64,000 bases of DNA from Anaerolinea sp. (GTDB lineage Bacteria; Chloroflexota; Anaerolineae; Anaerolineales; Anaerolineaceae). Positions 9,599-17,989 of the stretch are shown here, piece by piece. The DNA lies in the NCBI GenBank assembly GCA_029975055.1, contig JARKPU010000050.1, positions 1 to 64,000 of the forward strand, read 5' to 3'. The notes beneath the pieces are model-generated. The model was not told where the DNA came from and ran no database searches. It was given only the letters and a program-made list of their open reading frames with translations. The translations under genes were made by a program, and so were the position numbers. Each line of letters starts with the position of its first letter. Within the stretch, counting starts at the first letter, position 1.

Positions 9599-12500
9599 AT
9601 GATTTTCAGGCTGACGCCGCAGGTCGCATTGGCGGCAATTAGCTTACTTGTCTCAATTGTTATTGCGGTGAGGGGGTTCAATTTCAGGGCCGTCAAGGGA
9701 GCAGGTTCCCTTTTCGCTTTAAGTATCCTGCTTGCCATCTGCTCGGCTACCAACATCCTGGGCGTATTGAGCACTACGATCGAAGCCAAGCATTTCTTTA
9801 GCAGTTTTCAATTCATGGTTGGGGCGGCGGGCGGGCTCATCTTTTATTTTTCGTTTCGCTATTGCTTTCCCCAACGGAAAATAAATCCTCTGTTGATGGC
9901 GGTGCTCATTTTCGAGCCTGTCCTGACGCTTGCCCTTGCGCTGACCGACCAATGGCACGGATTGATGCGCCTGGATACTCGCCTGGTGCTCTTCAACGGG
10001 TTCCGGCTGGTCCCCGGCAGGTTCGGCCTTTGGTTCTGGGTCGATATGGTCTATGGCTGCCTGCTTTACTTCCTGGCGGCGGCCTTTTTGACCATCACGC
10101 TGCTGCGCACGCCCAAAGTCTATCGCCGCCAGGTGAGTATTCTTCTGGCGGGCCTGGGCGTGCCTTCGGTGGTGCTGGTGCTGCTCTTGAGCGGCATCAC
10201 GCAGATTTATCAGACCGAATACCACATTGCCATCCTCTCTTTATCGAATTTGATCCTTGCATGGGGGGTTTTTTCGCGCCAGCTGGGGAGCATCCTGCCT
10301 TTTGCGCGCGACATGGTCATGCACTACTCCACGCAGGGCATTGTGCTCGCCGATCGGAACCATACCGTTCTGGATTCTAACCGCGCGGCGCGGGCGATCT
10401 TCAACCTGGAGGCGACTCCGGACCCGCCCAGAAAGCTGGATGAGCTTTTGCCCGTCGATATCGGCGCGATCGACGCTGCCTGGGCCGCTCAGGCAAAAGA
10501 CAGGCCCGGCGGGCAGGGTGGGGGTGAGACCAACCTTACCCAGCACATCCAGGTGGATGGGCGCGATTTGCTGTTGTTCTTCTCCCCGGTGAAAGGCCCC
10601 GTGGGCGAGTTACTCGGTTGGATTGTGATGATCCACGACACCACCGAGCTTCGCCGCCTGGAAAAGGCCCTGGTCGAAAGCGAGCTGCTGCACCACAGCG
10701 TGGCGGAAAATGCCGATGAAGGCATCATGATCATTCAAGACGGGCTGGTGATCTATGCCAACTCACGCCTGGCCAATCTGGGCGGCTATGACCGCAACAC
10801 GGTGCTGGGCAGCCCGTTCACCCGGTTTTTCGTCGAAGAAGAACGCGCCAAACTGGAAAGCCAGTACCTGAGGCGGATCGGATCGGGGGATGCGCCGGAC
10901 CTTTTCGAAACGAAGGTGCTCTGCCAGGATGGCAGGCAGGTCGAGGTGGAAATCAACGCCAGCCGCATTGATTACCGCGGCAAGCCGGCTGTGGTTGCCT
11001 TTGTGCGCGATATCACCACCCGAAAGCAAACCGAGCGCGAACTGAACCGCGCCCAGGGGCAATACCGCAGTTTCATCGAACAATCGCTCGACGGCTTTGT
11101 CTTGCTGGATCAAAACGGTAAAGTGGCCGAGTGGAACCGGGCGATGGAGTGCATCACGCAGATCGACCGCGAAAGCGCGATCGGCCGTGAAGCGACCAGT
11201 TTGATGCTGCAACTCATCCCGCCGGAAACGCTGAGCAAGGACATATACGAGCGCATCCGCAGCGGGATGGCGCCGCTCCCTTTCCGAGAGGGCCACACCA
11301 TTGCCGCCGACCTGGTCGAGACGATCATCCAGCGGGCCGACGGAACCAGGCGGGTGACTCAACAGATCACTTCGCCGATCAAGACAGACGGCGGGATCCA
11401 GCTTGGGATAACCATCCGCGACGTGACCGACTTGAAGCGGGCCGAAACCGAGCTGCGCGATTCGGAACGGCGCTTCGAGGCGATTGCCGATACGGCCCCG
11501 ATGTTGATCTGGATCACCAATCAGGAAGGGAACTGCACATACCTGAGCAAAGCCTGGGAGGGCTTCAGCGGCGAGCGGCTGGAAAGCCTGTTGGGCATCG
11601 GCTGGACGAAGAGGTGCCACCCCGATGACCTGCCACAGGTGTGGGATCAATTGAAGCGGGCAATCGAGGAGCAGCGCCCCCTGCGGATGGAATTCCGCAT
11701 GCAAAATGCCGCCGGCGATTACCGCTGGCTGCTCGCTTCGGGCACCCCGCGCGAGGAACTGGCCGGGCAACCTTCCGGGTTCATCGGCTCGTGCCTGGAT
11801 ATTACCGAGATGAAAGAGCACGAGGATGAACTGCGCGGACTGACGAGAGCCATCGAGCAAAGCCCGGTGACGGTGATGATCACCGACCTCAAAGGGACCA
11901 TCGAGTACGTCAACCCGCGCTTCACCGAAGTGACCGGTTACGCTGCCGAAGAAGTGATCGGCAAGAATCCCTCCATCCTGAAATCCGGCCAGACGCCTGT
12001 CGAGGAATATGCGCGGTTGTGGAGCACGATCAGCCAGGGGGGCGAATGGAACGGCATTCTGCGTAACAAGAGAAAGAACGGCGAGCTTTACTGGGAGCAA
12101 AGCACAATCTCGGGCATTTACGATGCCAGAGGCCAGTTGACGCATTACCTGGCGATCATGGTGGATATCACCGCGCAAAAGACGATCGAAGAGCTTCTCC
12201 AGCAGCAGAAGGCGCGCATGGACCTGGTGTTCAACAACCCGTTGATCGGCATCAGTCTGCTCAAGCGCGATGGCGGATATACCCTCGTCAACCGGCAGCT
12301 CGCCGCCATGCTTGGGTACAGCACCGAAGAGATGTCGAGATTGACGATCAAAGAGATTACCCACCCGGATGATCTCGAAAATAACAAAGCCTTGCTGGAG
12401 TCGATGTACAGCGGGGTGATCGACCATTTCAAGATCGAGAAGCGCTTCATCCGCAAGAACGGTTCGGTGTTCTGGGGCGAGGTGGAAGTGGCTCCCATCT

Positions 12501-13951
12501 TCGGGCCGGATGGGAAGGTGGCCGAGACGGTTGGCTTTATCACCGATATTTCCGAACGGCGCGCCATCGAGGAGAAGCTGCGCGAGTCGGAGGAACTCTA
12601 CCGCTCGATCATCCATGCCTCGCCGGATAACATCACGATCACCGACCTGGATGGTTTCATCCGCTTCGCCTCGCCGGTTGCCTTGCAGATGTTCGGTTAT
12701 TCCGACCTGAGCGAATGGAACGACCGGAAATTCGATGAGTTCTTGATCCCCGATGAGCGCAAGCGCGCCGTGGAGTGGGTGGGCAACCTGCGGGCCGGGC
12801 GGGTGGAGGGCGTTGAAGAATTCCGCGCGTTCCGGCGCGACGGCTCCACCTTTATTCTGGAGGTCAATGCCGACGTGCTCAAAGGCCAGAACGACTCTCC
12901 CGACGGGTTGATCTTCATCTCGCGCGATATCACCGCCCGCAAGGCCCTTGAAGCCGACCAGCGCCAGCGGGTGCAGCAGCTCGACGCCCTGCGCGAAACG
13001 ATGAACGATATTTCCAACGAGTTGGACCTGCCGCGCGTGTTGGAAGCGATCGCGCAGCGCGTGGTCACCCTGCTGGGGGTGGGCGAGTGTGAGGTGGCGC
13101 TCTACGACGAGCGGCAGGATGTGCTGCGGATTGTGGTCTGCCTGAACCGCGACCGCGATTACACCGGGGTGGTGCAGCAGATTGGCGAGGGGACCATGGG
13201 CCGGGCCGCCCAGACGCGCCGGACGGTGATCATCGAAGATTATGGCCTGTGGGAGGGCCGCAGCCCGCAGTTCGAGCCGGTTCACCGCGCGGTGATCTGC
13301 GTGCCGCTGATAAACAACCAGAACCTGCTGGGGGCCGTGTCGGTGAGCGCCGACCCCGACCTGCGCCCGTTCAACGTCGGCGATATCCGCATGATCGAGA
13401 TGTTCGCCCAGCAGGCCGCGGTGGCAATTAACAACGCCAAGCTGTTTGGCGAGGTGCAGCGCCTTGCGGCAACCGATTCGCTCACCGGCTTGAACAACCG
13501 GCGCTCGTTCTTCGAGCGGGCCAGGCAGGAATTCAACCGCAGCGTCCGGTATGGGCACAAGATGAGCGTAATCATGCTGGATGTCGATCACTTCAAGAAG
13601 ATCAACGACAACTTCGGCCATGCCGCTGGAGATGAAGCTCTGCGAGTGATCGCCGGCCTGTGCATGGGCATCACCCGCATCAGCGATGTGTGCGGGCGAT
13701 ACGGCGGTGAGGAATTCATCATCCTGCTGCCCGAGACTTCCCTCAACGGGGCGGTTTCGATGGCGCAGCGGCTGTGCGACCAGATTTCCGCCCGGCAGAT
13801 TCCGACCGAGCGCGGGGTGGTGCGCATGACGGCGAGCATCGGCGTGGCGGAAATGAACGGCGAGACGACCGACCTGGAGCAATTGCTCGAAAAAGCCGAC
13901 CAGGCCCTCTACCGCGCGAAACAATCCGGGCGCAACCGGGTGGCCATCTAG
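9599..13951 (+). CDS. Membrane sensor diguanylate cyclase: 7TM, seven PAS, GAF, GGDEF
   Basis: 1450 aa. It likely makes cyclic di-GMP in response to several inputs. Domains: a seven-helix membrane region (about 1-215, histidine-kinase N-terminal 7TM type), about seven PAS domains between 235 and 1120 (most ended by PAC-type stretches such as FVRDITTRKQ, TIRDVTDLKR and MVDITAQK), a GAF domain (about 1130-1285) and a C-terminal GGDEF domain. The catalytic motif is GGEEF at 1369-1373, an active variant, and RISD at 1360-1363 sits exactly five residues before it, so the inhibitory I-site is present. There is no EAL or kinase domain. The stop lies 4 bp from the end of convergent rsmG. Confidence 0.92.
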   Translation: MIFRLTPQVALAAISLLVSIVIAVRGFNFRAVKGAGSLFALSILLAICSATNILGVLSTTIEAKHFFSSFQFMVGAAGGLIFYFSFRYCFPQRKINPLLMAVLIFEPVLTLALALTDQWHGLMRLDTRLVLFNGFRLVPGRFGLWFWVDMVYGCLLYFLAAAFLTITLLRTPKVYRRQVSILLAGLGVPSVVLVLLLSGITQIYQTEYHIAILSLSNLILAWGVFSRQLGSILPFARDMVMHYSTQGIVLADRNHTVLDSNRAARAIFNLEATPDPPRKLDELLPVDIGAIDAAWAAQAKDRPGGQGGGETNLTQHIQVDGRDLLLFFSPVKGPVGELLGWIVMIHDTTELRRLEKALVESELLHHSVAENADEGIMIIQDGLVIYANSRLANLGGYDRNTVLGSPFTRFFVEEERAKLESQYLRRIGSGDAPDLFETKVLCQDGRQVEVEINASRIDYRGKPAVVAFVRDITTRKQTERELNRAQGQYRSFIEQSLDGFVLLDQNGKVAEWNRAMECITQIDRESAIGREATSLMLQLIPPETLSKDIYERIRSGMAPLPFREGHTIAADLVETIIQRADGTRRVTQQITSPIKTDGGIQLGITIRDVTDLKRAETELRDSERRFEAIADTAPMLIWITNQEGNCTYLSKAWEGFSGERLESLLGIGWTKRCHPDDLPQVWDQLKRAIEEQRPLRMEFRMQNAAGDYRWLLASGTPREELAGQPSGFIGSCLDITEMKEHEDELRGLTRAIEQSPVTVMITDLKGTIEYVNPRFTEVTGYAAEEVIGKNPSILKSGQTPVEEYARLWSTISQGGEWNGILRNKRKNGELYWEQSTISGIYDARGQLTHYLAIMVDITAQKTIEELLQQQKARMDLVFNNPLIGISLLKRDGGYTLVNRQLAAMLGYSTEEMSRLTIKEITHPDDLENNKALLESMYSGVIDHFKIEKRFIRKNGSVFWGEVEVAPIFGPDGKVAETVGFITDISERRAIEEKLRESEELYRSIIHASPDNITITDLDGFIRFASPVALQMFGYSDLSEWNDRKFDEFLIPDERKRAVEWVGNLRAGRVEGVEEFRAFRRDGSTFILEVNADVLKGQNDSPDGLIFISRDITARKALEADQRQRVQQLDALRETMNDISNELDLPRVLEAIAQRVVTLLGVGECEVALYDERQDVLRIVVCLNRDRDYTGVVQQIGEGTMGRAAQTRRTVIIEDYGLWEGRSPQFEPVHRAVICVPLINNQNLLGAVSVSADPDLRPFNVGDIRMIEMFAQQAAVAINNAKLFGEVQRLAATDSLTGLNNRRSFFERARQEFNRSVRYGHKMSVIMLDVDHFKKINDNFGHAAGDEALRVIAGLCMGITRISDVCGRYGGEEFIILLPETSLNGAVSMAQRLCDQISARQIPTERGVVRMTASIGVAEMNGETTDLEQLLEKADQALYRAKQSGRNRVAI

Positions 13952-13955
13952 CCCT

Positions 13956-14669
13956 TTATTTCAGCGGATTTTTTGAGGGCACACCCACCCGCCGGGGGTA
14001 ATGAGGCGGCGTGGCGGCCACTTTATCAACGACGACCAGAAAGCGCTCTTCGGCCACGCCGGGGAGGGCAATTGGGATCAACTGGCGCAGGTGCCCGCCC
14101 AGCAGCCGGATGGGCGCTTCGGCGGCGTGGGCCTCGGCGGGCGCGCTCTCGCCCTTTTGGGCCAGCATCCCCCCGCCGACTCGCGCCAGCGGCAGCAGGT
14201 ATTCGGCCAGGATGTTCAGGTTGGCGACGGCGCGCGCCACGGCCCAATCGTACTTCTCGCGGTGAGCCGGCGATTGCCCCAGCTCTTCGGCCCGCGCCTG
14301 GAGGACTTCCACTTTATCCAGCCCCAGCACGCTCACCACGTGCCTGCAAAAATCCACTTTCTTGCCGATCGAATCGACCAGGGTGAGGCGCATGTTCGGG
14401 TAAAGAATCTTGAGCGGCAGCCCTGGGAAGCCGGCGCCGGTGCCAATGTCGATCAGGCTGGCGGGGGGAGCATCGCGAAAGGCCAGCAGGCAGGTGAATG
14501 AATCTAAGAAATGTTTGGTGCGGATTCCCTCCGGCTCGCGAATGGCCGTCAGGTTCATGCGGCTGTTCCAATCGATCAACTCCTGCTCGTATCGCTGCAG
14601 GGCAGCGACCTGGCGGCCGGTCAGCCGGAGGTTGAGGAGTGCCTGGGCGTCTTGAATGAACTTTTCCAT
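13956..14669 (-). CDS. rsmG: 16S rRNA (guanine-N7)-methyltransferase RsmG
   Basis: 237 aa. It methylates G527 of 16S rRNA with SAM. The SAM-binding loop LIDIGTGAGFPGLPLKIL, the preceding WNSRMNLTAIRE region and YDWAVARAVANL are strong RsmG signatures. The C-terminal 15 residues (basic, Pro-rich) look like a species-specific tail. The ATG at 14669 has a TATAAT 9 nt upstream and no Shine-Dalgarno. rsmG is not beside mnmG or parAB here. Confidence 0.95.
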   Translation of the reverse strand: MEKFIQDAQALLNLRLTGRQVAALQRYEQELIDWNSRMNLTAIREPEGIRTKHFLDSFTCLLAFRDAPPASLIDIGTGAGFPGLPLKILYPNMRLTLVDSIGKKVDFCRHVVSVLGLDKVEVLQARAEELGQSPAHREKYDWAVARAVANLNILAEYLLPLARVGGGMLAQKGESAPAEAHAAEAPIRLLGGHLRQLIPIALPGVAEERFLVVVDKVAATPPHYPRRVGVPSKNPLK

Positions 14670-14678
14670 GCCAGGTGG

Positions 14679-14684
14679 ATTATA
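14679..14684 (-). promoter_or_regulatory. rsmG -10 hexamer close to start codon
   Basis: TATAAT on the minus strand, 9 nt before the rsmG ATG. A transcript from it would have a leader of about 0-3 nt. Confidence 0.5.
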
Positions 14685-14721
14685 CTCGAAAGCTGCGCGC
14701 AGATTAAAAAATTTTAACCCC

Positions 14722-14750
14722 TTGACAGGCGGGATGAAAATGGTTAGACT
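14722..14750 (+). promoter_or_regulatory. Housekeeping promoter of the ABC-GNAT operon leader
   Basis: TTGACA (14722-14727), exactly 17 bp, then TAGACT (14745-14750). It is one of the three best sigma-70-type promoters in the window and lies 263 bp before the first large gene of the operon. Confidence 0.8.
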
Positions 14751-14786
14751 GAACAGGTATTGAATCTTTAGAAAGGGATAAGGCGC

Positions 14787-14888
14787 ATGGTTAAAGAGTT
14801 GCTTATCAGCATCACCGCCATCTACCGGCTTCGCAACAACGCCGGCGGTGTGGAATTTCCTTGTCGCAATGCGCCTGGACCCCGATAA
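14787..14888 (+). CDS. Candidate 33-codon leader peptide upstream of ABC-GNAT operon
   Basis: An ATG at 14787 preceded by AAAGGG opens a 33-residue frame that starts MVKELLISITAIYRL and ends NAPGPR, closing with TAA at 14886-14888, 23 bp before the first of two terminators. It sits inside the transcript that begins near 14757. Position, ribosome site and the following terminators fit a regulatory leader peptide controlling readthrough. It could also be a small secreted or modified peptide. No homology can be claimed, and the reading frame may be chance. Confidence 0.4.
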   Translation: MVKELLISITAIYRLRNNAGGVEFPCRNAPGPR

Positions 14889-14911
14889 CTTATCGAAAGC
14901 ATGAGTTGAAG

Positions 14912-14945
14912 GCCACGGGTGCTTGCAAGCCCCGTGGCTTTTTTA
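14912..14945 (+). terminator. Intrinsic terminator 1 in operon leader
   Basis: GCCACGGG (14912-14919) pairs with CCCGTGGC (14931-14938); an inner palindrome GCTTGCAAGC extends the hairpin. Six Ts follow immediately. It lies upstream of the coding genes, so it must be read through for their expression. Confidence 0.85.
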
Positions 14946-14956
14946 TTGTTCGCCCG

Positions 14957-14990
14957 AAGGCCACGCGGCAGATCCCCGTGGCCTTTTTTA
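14957..14990 (+). terminator. Intrinsic terminator 2, near-copy of terminator 1
   Basis: AAGGCCACG (14957-14965) pairs with CGTGGCCTT (14977-14985), and T6 lies at 14984-14989. It repeats the GAAGGCCACG and CCCCGTGGC blocks of terminator 1, so the arms can also pair crosswise. The Shine-Dalgarno (AAGGAGGAAG) of the next gene begins 11 bp later. Confidence 0.85.
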
Positions 14991-15012
14991 TTGAGAACGC
15001 AAGGAGGAAGAG

Positions 15013-15909
15013 ATGGAAGCGATCGTGGTGGACCAAATTTATAAGAAGTTCGGCAAACCGGCAGAGCCTTTCTGGAAGCGCATCCTCAAAGGCGCGCATG
15101 CAAACGGCAACGGGAACTCCGGCGCTGCAGTCCAAAAAAACGGGAACGGCAACGGCGCTGCCCCCAAACCTTCGGTGACCGTGGCGGTGGATCACGTCAC
15201 CTTCACGGTGCAGCAGGGCGAGATCTTCGGCGTGCTTGGCCCAAACGGCGGCGGAAAATCGACGTTGATCCGCCTGATCTCAACCCTGCTCCTGCCGGAT
15301 GAGGGCAAGATCTCGGTGATGGGCTACGATGTGGTGCGCCAGCCGATGCGTGTGCAGGAACGGATCAACCGTGTTTCGGTGGAGGCCAGCTTCTTCAAGA
15401 AGCTCTCGCCGATGGAAAACCTGCTCTACGGCGCCCGCCTGTATGGGCTGGATGCGCGCGAAACGCGCAAACAGGTGGTGGAAATCCTCACCCGCCTGGG
15501 CCTGGAGAAGCGCGCCATTTTCAGCCCGATGGAAGAGATGTCGCGCGGCATGCAGCAGAAGGTGGCCATCGCCCGCGCGCTGCTCTCGCGGCCGCAGCTG
15601 CTCCTGCTGGATGAGCCGACAACCGGCCTCGACCCGCGCTCGAAGCGTGAAGTGCAGGCCATCGTCCGCGAGCTGCGCGAACAGCACGGCACGACGATCC
15701 TGCTCACCACGCACGATATGTCGGAGGCGGATACGTTGTGCGATCGGATTGCGATTATGAACAGCGGCAAGGTGATCGCCCTTGATACCCCGCAGGGTTT
15801 GAAGGCGCTCATCCCGCCGAAGGATAGCGTCGAAACCACCCTGGAAGATGTGTTCCTTGAGCTGACCGGCAAGAAGCTGGTCAACCCTGAAGAAGAGGCA
15901 GATGTATGA
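15013..15909 (+). CDS. ABC transporter ATP-binding protein, export type
   Basis: 298 aa, cytoplasmic ATPase of an ABC-2-type exporter. Walker A is GPNGGGKST, the signature MSRGMQQKVAIARALL, Walker B LLLLDEPTTGLDP and the H-loop TTHDM. An Asn/Gly-rich low-complexity insert (about 35-55, with repeats of NGNGN) splits the first beta strand region from the core, which is unusual. The stop overlaps the next ATG by four bases (ATGA). Together with the permease three genes downstream it should form one exporter; the substrate is unknown. Confidence 0.93.
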   Translation: MEAIVVDQIYKKFGKPAEPFWKRILKGAHANGNGNSGAAVQKNGNGNGAAPKPSVTVAVDHVTFTVQQGEIFGVLGPNGGGKSTLIRLISTLLLPDEGKISVMGYDVVRQPMRVQERINRVSVEASFFKKLSPMENLLYGARLYGLDARETRKQVVEILTRLGLEKRAIFSPMEEMSRGMQQKVAIARALLSRPQLLLLDEPTTGLDPRSKREVQAIVRELREQHGTTILLTTHDMSEADTLCDRIAIMNSGKVIALDTPQGLKALIPPKDSVETTLEDVFLELTGKKLVNPEEEADV

Positions 15910-16490
15910 ACTATCGTCCTTTGTTTGAAGACCGAGACTTGAGGCTGGCGAGTATCGACCTTGAGAAAGACCCCAAAGTGATCGCCGGCTGGACAAGCGA
16001 CCTCACCGTGGCGCGCCGGCTGCGCTCGGATGAACCTGTGCGCCCGCTGGCGGCGCATGAGGTGCGCAAGGTGCTGGACGAGTGGGTCAAAGAACGCGAA
16101 AAACACGACACCTACGTCTTCGCCTTGCGCCCGCGCGAATCGGACGACCTGGTCGGCTACTACCGCATCGACAGCCTGACGTGGGTGCACGGCTCGGCCT
16201 CGTTCGAGCTGGTGATCGGCAAGGCAGACGATTGGGCCGCCTATGCAACGGCGGCGCTGGAACTGGGCCTGCAATTTGCCTTCGATGAGCTGAACATGTT
16301 CCGCGTGAAGGTGCGCGTGGAAGAATTCGATGCGCGCGCCCGAAGCCTCTATGAATCGGCGAATTTCTACCTGGAAGTCCGCCAGCGCCAGGCGCTCTAT
16401 GAGCAGGGCCGCTATTGGGATGTGCTGCACTATGGCATGCTGCGCCCGGAATATTCGGTTTACCACCAGCAGATGGGGGTGGCCGCATGA
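15906..16490 (+). CDS. GNAT family N-acetyltransferase (RimJ/RimL type)
   Basis: 194 aa acyltransferase. The sequence keeps the GNAT strand pattern: DDLVGYYRIDSL (beta4), an AAYATAALELGLQFAFDEL helix, and VRVEEFDARARSLYESANFY, the typical end of a RimJ/RimL-like domain. The acetyl-CoA loop is less obvious than in its neighbour (usual Q/RxxGxG/A not seen). It starts in a 4-bp ATGA overlap with the ABC ATPase and ends in another with the next GNAT, so all are translated from one mRNA. The substrate is unknown; the context suggests modification of the exported compound or of a small toxic molecule. Confidence 0.8.
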   Translation: MNYRPLFEDRDLRLASIDLEKDPKVIAGWTSDLTVARRLRSDEPVRPLAAHEVRKVLDEWVKEREKHDTYVFALRPRESDDLVGYYRIDSLTWVHGSASFELVIGKADDWAAYATAALELGLQFAFDELNMFRVKVRVEEFDARARSLYESANFYLEVRQRQALYEQGRYWDVLHYGMLRPEYSVYHQQMGVAA

Positions 16491-17032
16491 TCGCCCCCAT
16501 CTTAACTGGCAAATTGGTCCGCCTGGACGTGTTGAATGCAGAGGAAGACCTGGAACAGTGGGCCGGCTGGTTCCGCAACGGGGAATTTCAACGCTTGCTG
16601 GATGACACACCGGCGGCGCTTTACACCCCGGCGCAGATCAAAGAATGGCTCGAGAAGGCCCCGGCCGGGTACACCATTTTTGGCATCCGCACGCTGTGCG
16701 ATGACCGGCTGATCGGCTTCGTGGAGCTTTCGGGCTTTCGCTGGAGCGCGCGCAGCGCCTGGGTTGGCATTGGCATAGGCCTGCGCGAGTTTTGGGGCGG
16801 CGGCTATGGCACCGAAGCCATGCGGCTGGTGTGCAAATATGCGTTCGAGACGGTCAACCTCAACCGGATCAACCTGAACGTGTTCGAATATAACGAACGC
16901 GCCTACCGCTCCTACGTGAAATGCGGCTTCAAAGAAGAAGGCCGCTCCCGCCAGGCGATGCTGCGCGACGGGAAACGCTGGGATGTGATTTATATGGGCT
17001 TGCTGCGCGAGGAGTGGCAGGCCGTGGATTGA
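16487..17032 (+). CDS. GNAT family N-acetyltransferase (RimJ/RimL type)
   Basis: 181 aa. The N-terminus (IAPILTGKLVRLDVLN) and the acetyl-CoA loop GLREFWGGGYGTEAMRLV, followed by LNRINLNVFEYNERAYRSY and KCGFKEEGR, are textbook RimJ/RimL-type GNAT. ATG 16487 overlaps the TGA of the preceding GNAT; an open frame extends 24 codons upstream inside that gene and is not used here. The ABC-2 permease follows after 15 bp with its own Shine-Dalgarno. Confidence 0.9.
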   Translation: MIAPILTGKLVRLDVLNAEEDLEQWAGWFRNGEFQRLLDDTPAALYTPAQIKEWLEKAPAGYTIFGIRTLCDDRLIGFVELSGFRWSARSAWVGIGIGLREFWGGGYGTEAMRLVCKYAFETVNLNRINLNVFEYNERAYRSYVKCGFKEEGRSRQAMLRDGKRWDVIYMGLLREEWQAVD

Positions 17033-17047
17033 ACCTGGAGGCTGAAC

Positions 17048-17887
17048 ATGGCAGCTTTATCCATGCAACTGCGCGCTTCGTATGCTTTTATGGAGCGCAA
17101 CTTCAACCTGATCAAGCGGTACTGGACGTGGGAACTCGTCTGGCTGGTCTATTCGGTGTCCGACAGCCTGGCGGTCAGTTTCATCGGCCTGGGCATGGGC
17201 GTGTTGAGCGGGGGCGGAGCGGCCGCGCCGAACATCAATACCGGCTACCTGGTGCTGTACCTGTTGATCGGCACGCTGGTCTGGCGCTTCCTTTCGCAGA
17301 TCTTCTTCTGGATCACCGACCTGATCAACATCGAGCGCTGGGAAGGGACGATCGAATACACCCTCATGGCGCCCATTCACCGCATCACCCACATGGCCGG
17401 GCAGACCTTCTTCGCCGTGATCTACAGCCTGGTCTTCACCGGTGTGATCCTGGGGGTGACGGCGCTGGTCTTCAAGATCGACCTGAGCGAATCGAACCTG
17501 GCGGGCGCGCTGGTGGTGATGCTCTCGGGCAGCTTCTCGTTCATCGGCGTGGGGATCATGTCGTCTTCGCTGCCGCTGCTCTTCCCCGAGCGCGGCGCGC
17601 AGATGTCGAACGTCTTCATCGCCTTGCTGCTGCTGATTTCGGGCGTGTATTACCCCGTCAGCGTGCTGCCCGGGGTGCTGCGCAAACTGGCCGTCATCAG
17701 CCCGGCAACGTACGTGTTGGAAGGCGTGCGTAAAGCGCTGCTGGATGGCACCCCTACGATTGAATTGTGGAAGAATATCTGGCCGGTGTTGTTGATGGGC
17801 CTGGCGCTCATCCCGGCCGGGTTGTGGGTTTTTGATATCGCCGAGCGCTACGCCAAGCGCAGCGGCAAGCTGCACCGCAACGGTTAG
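17048..17887 (+). CDS. ABC-2 type transporter permease
   Basis: 279 aa with about six transmembrane segments and the ABC-2 membrane domain layout: an N-terminal amphipathic stretch, TM near 35-55, paired helices around 75-90 and 115-145, and a final helix near 245-265. The segment GVYYPVSVLPGVLRKLAVISPATYVLEGVRKALL is the usual ABC-2 loop. CTGGAGG lies 8 bp before ATG 17048. It is the membrane partner of the ATPase at 15013, from which it is separated by the two acetyltransferase genes. Confidence 0.92.
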   Translation: MAALSMQLRASYAFMERNFNLIKRYWTWELVWLVYSVSDSLAVSFIGLGMGVLSGGGAAAPNINTGYLVLYLLIGTLVWRFLSQIFFWITDLINIERWEGTIEYTLMAPIHRITHMAGQTFFAVIYSLVFTGVILGVTALVFKIDLSESNLAGALVVMLSGSFSFIGVGIMSSSLPLLFPERGAQMSNVFIALLLLISGVYYPVSVLPGVLRKLAVISPATYVLEGVRKALLDGTPTIELWKNIWPVLLMGLALIPAGLWVFDIAERYAKRSGKLHRNG

Positions 17888-17989
17888 CCCCGGTTTGCGT
17901 ATATCGAATTAGCCGCTCGAACCATGCGCTGCGGGCATCGAGCCAGGCACGATGCGATGAATCGGATCATAGATACAAGGAACCTGAAC

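Noticed and set aside
10763..13924. 1053-aa open frame antisense to the diguanylate cyclase
   Set aside because: High-GC codon bias creates long shadow frames; no domain is recognisable and the plus strand encodes clear PAS/GAF/GGDEF domains.
14890..15195. 101-aa minus-strand frame over the operon leader
   Set aside because: Overlaps terminators and the start of the ABC ATPase; no ribosome site or motif.
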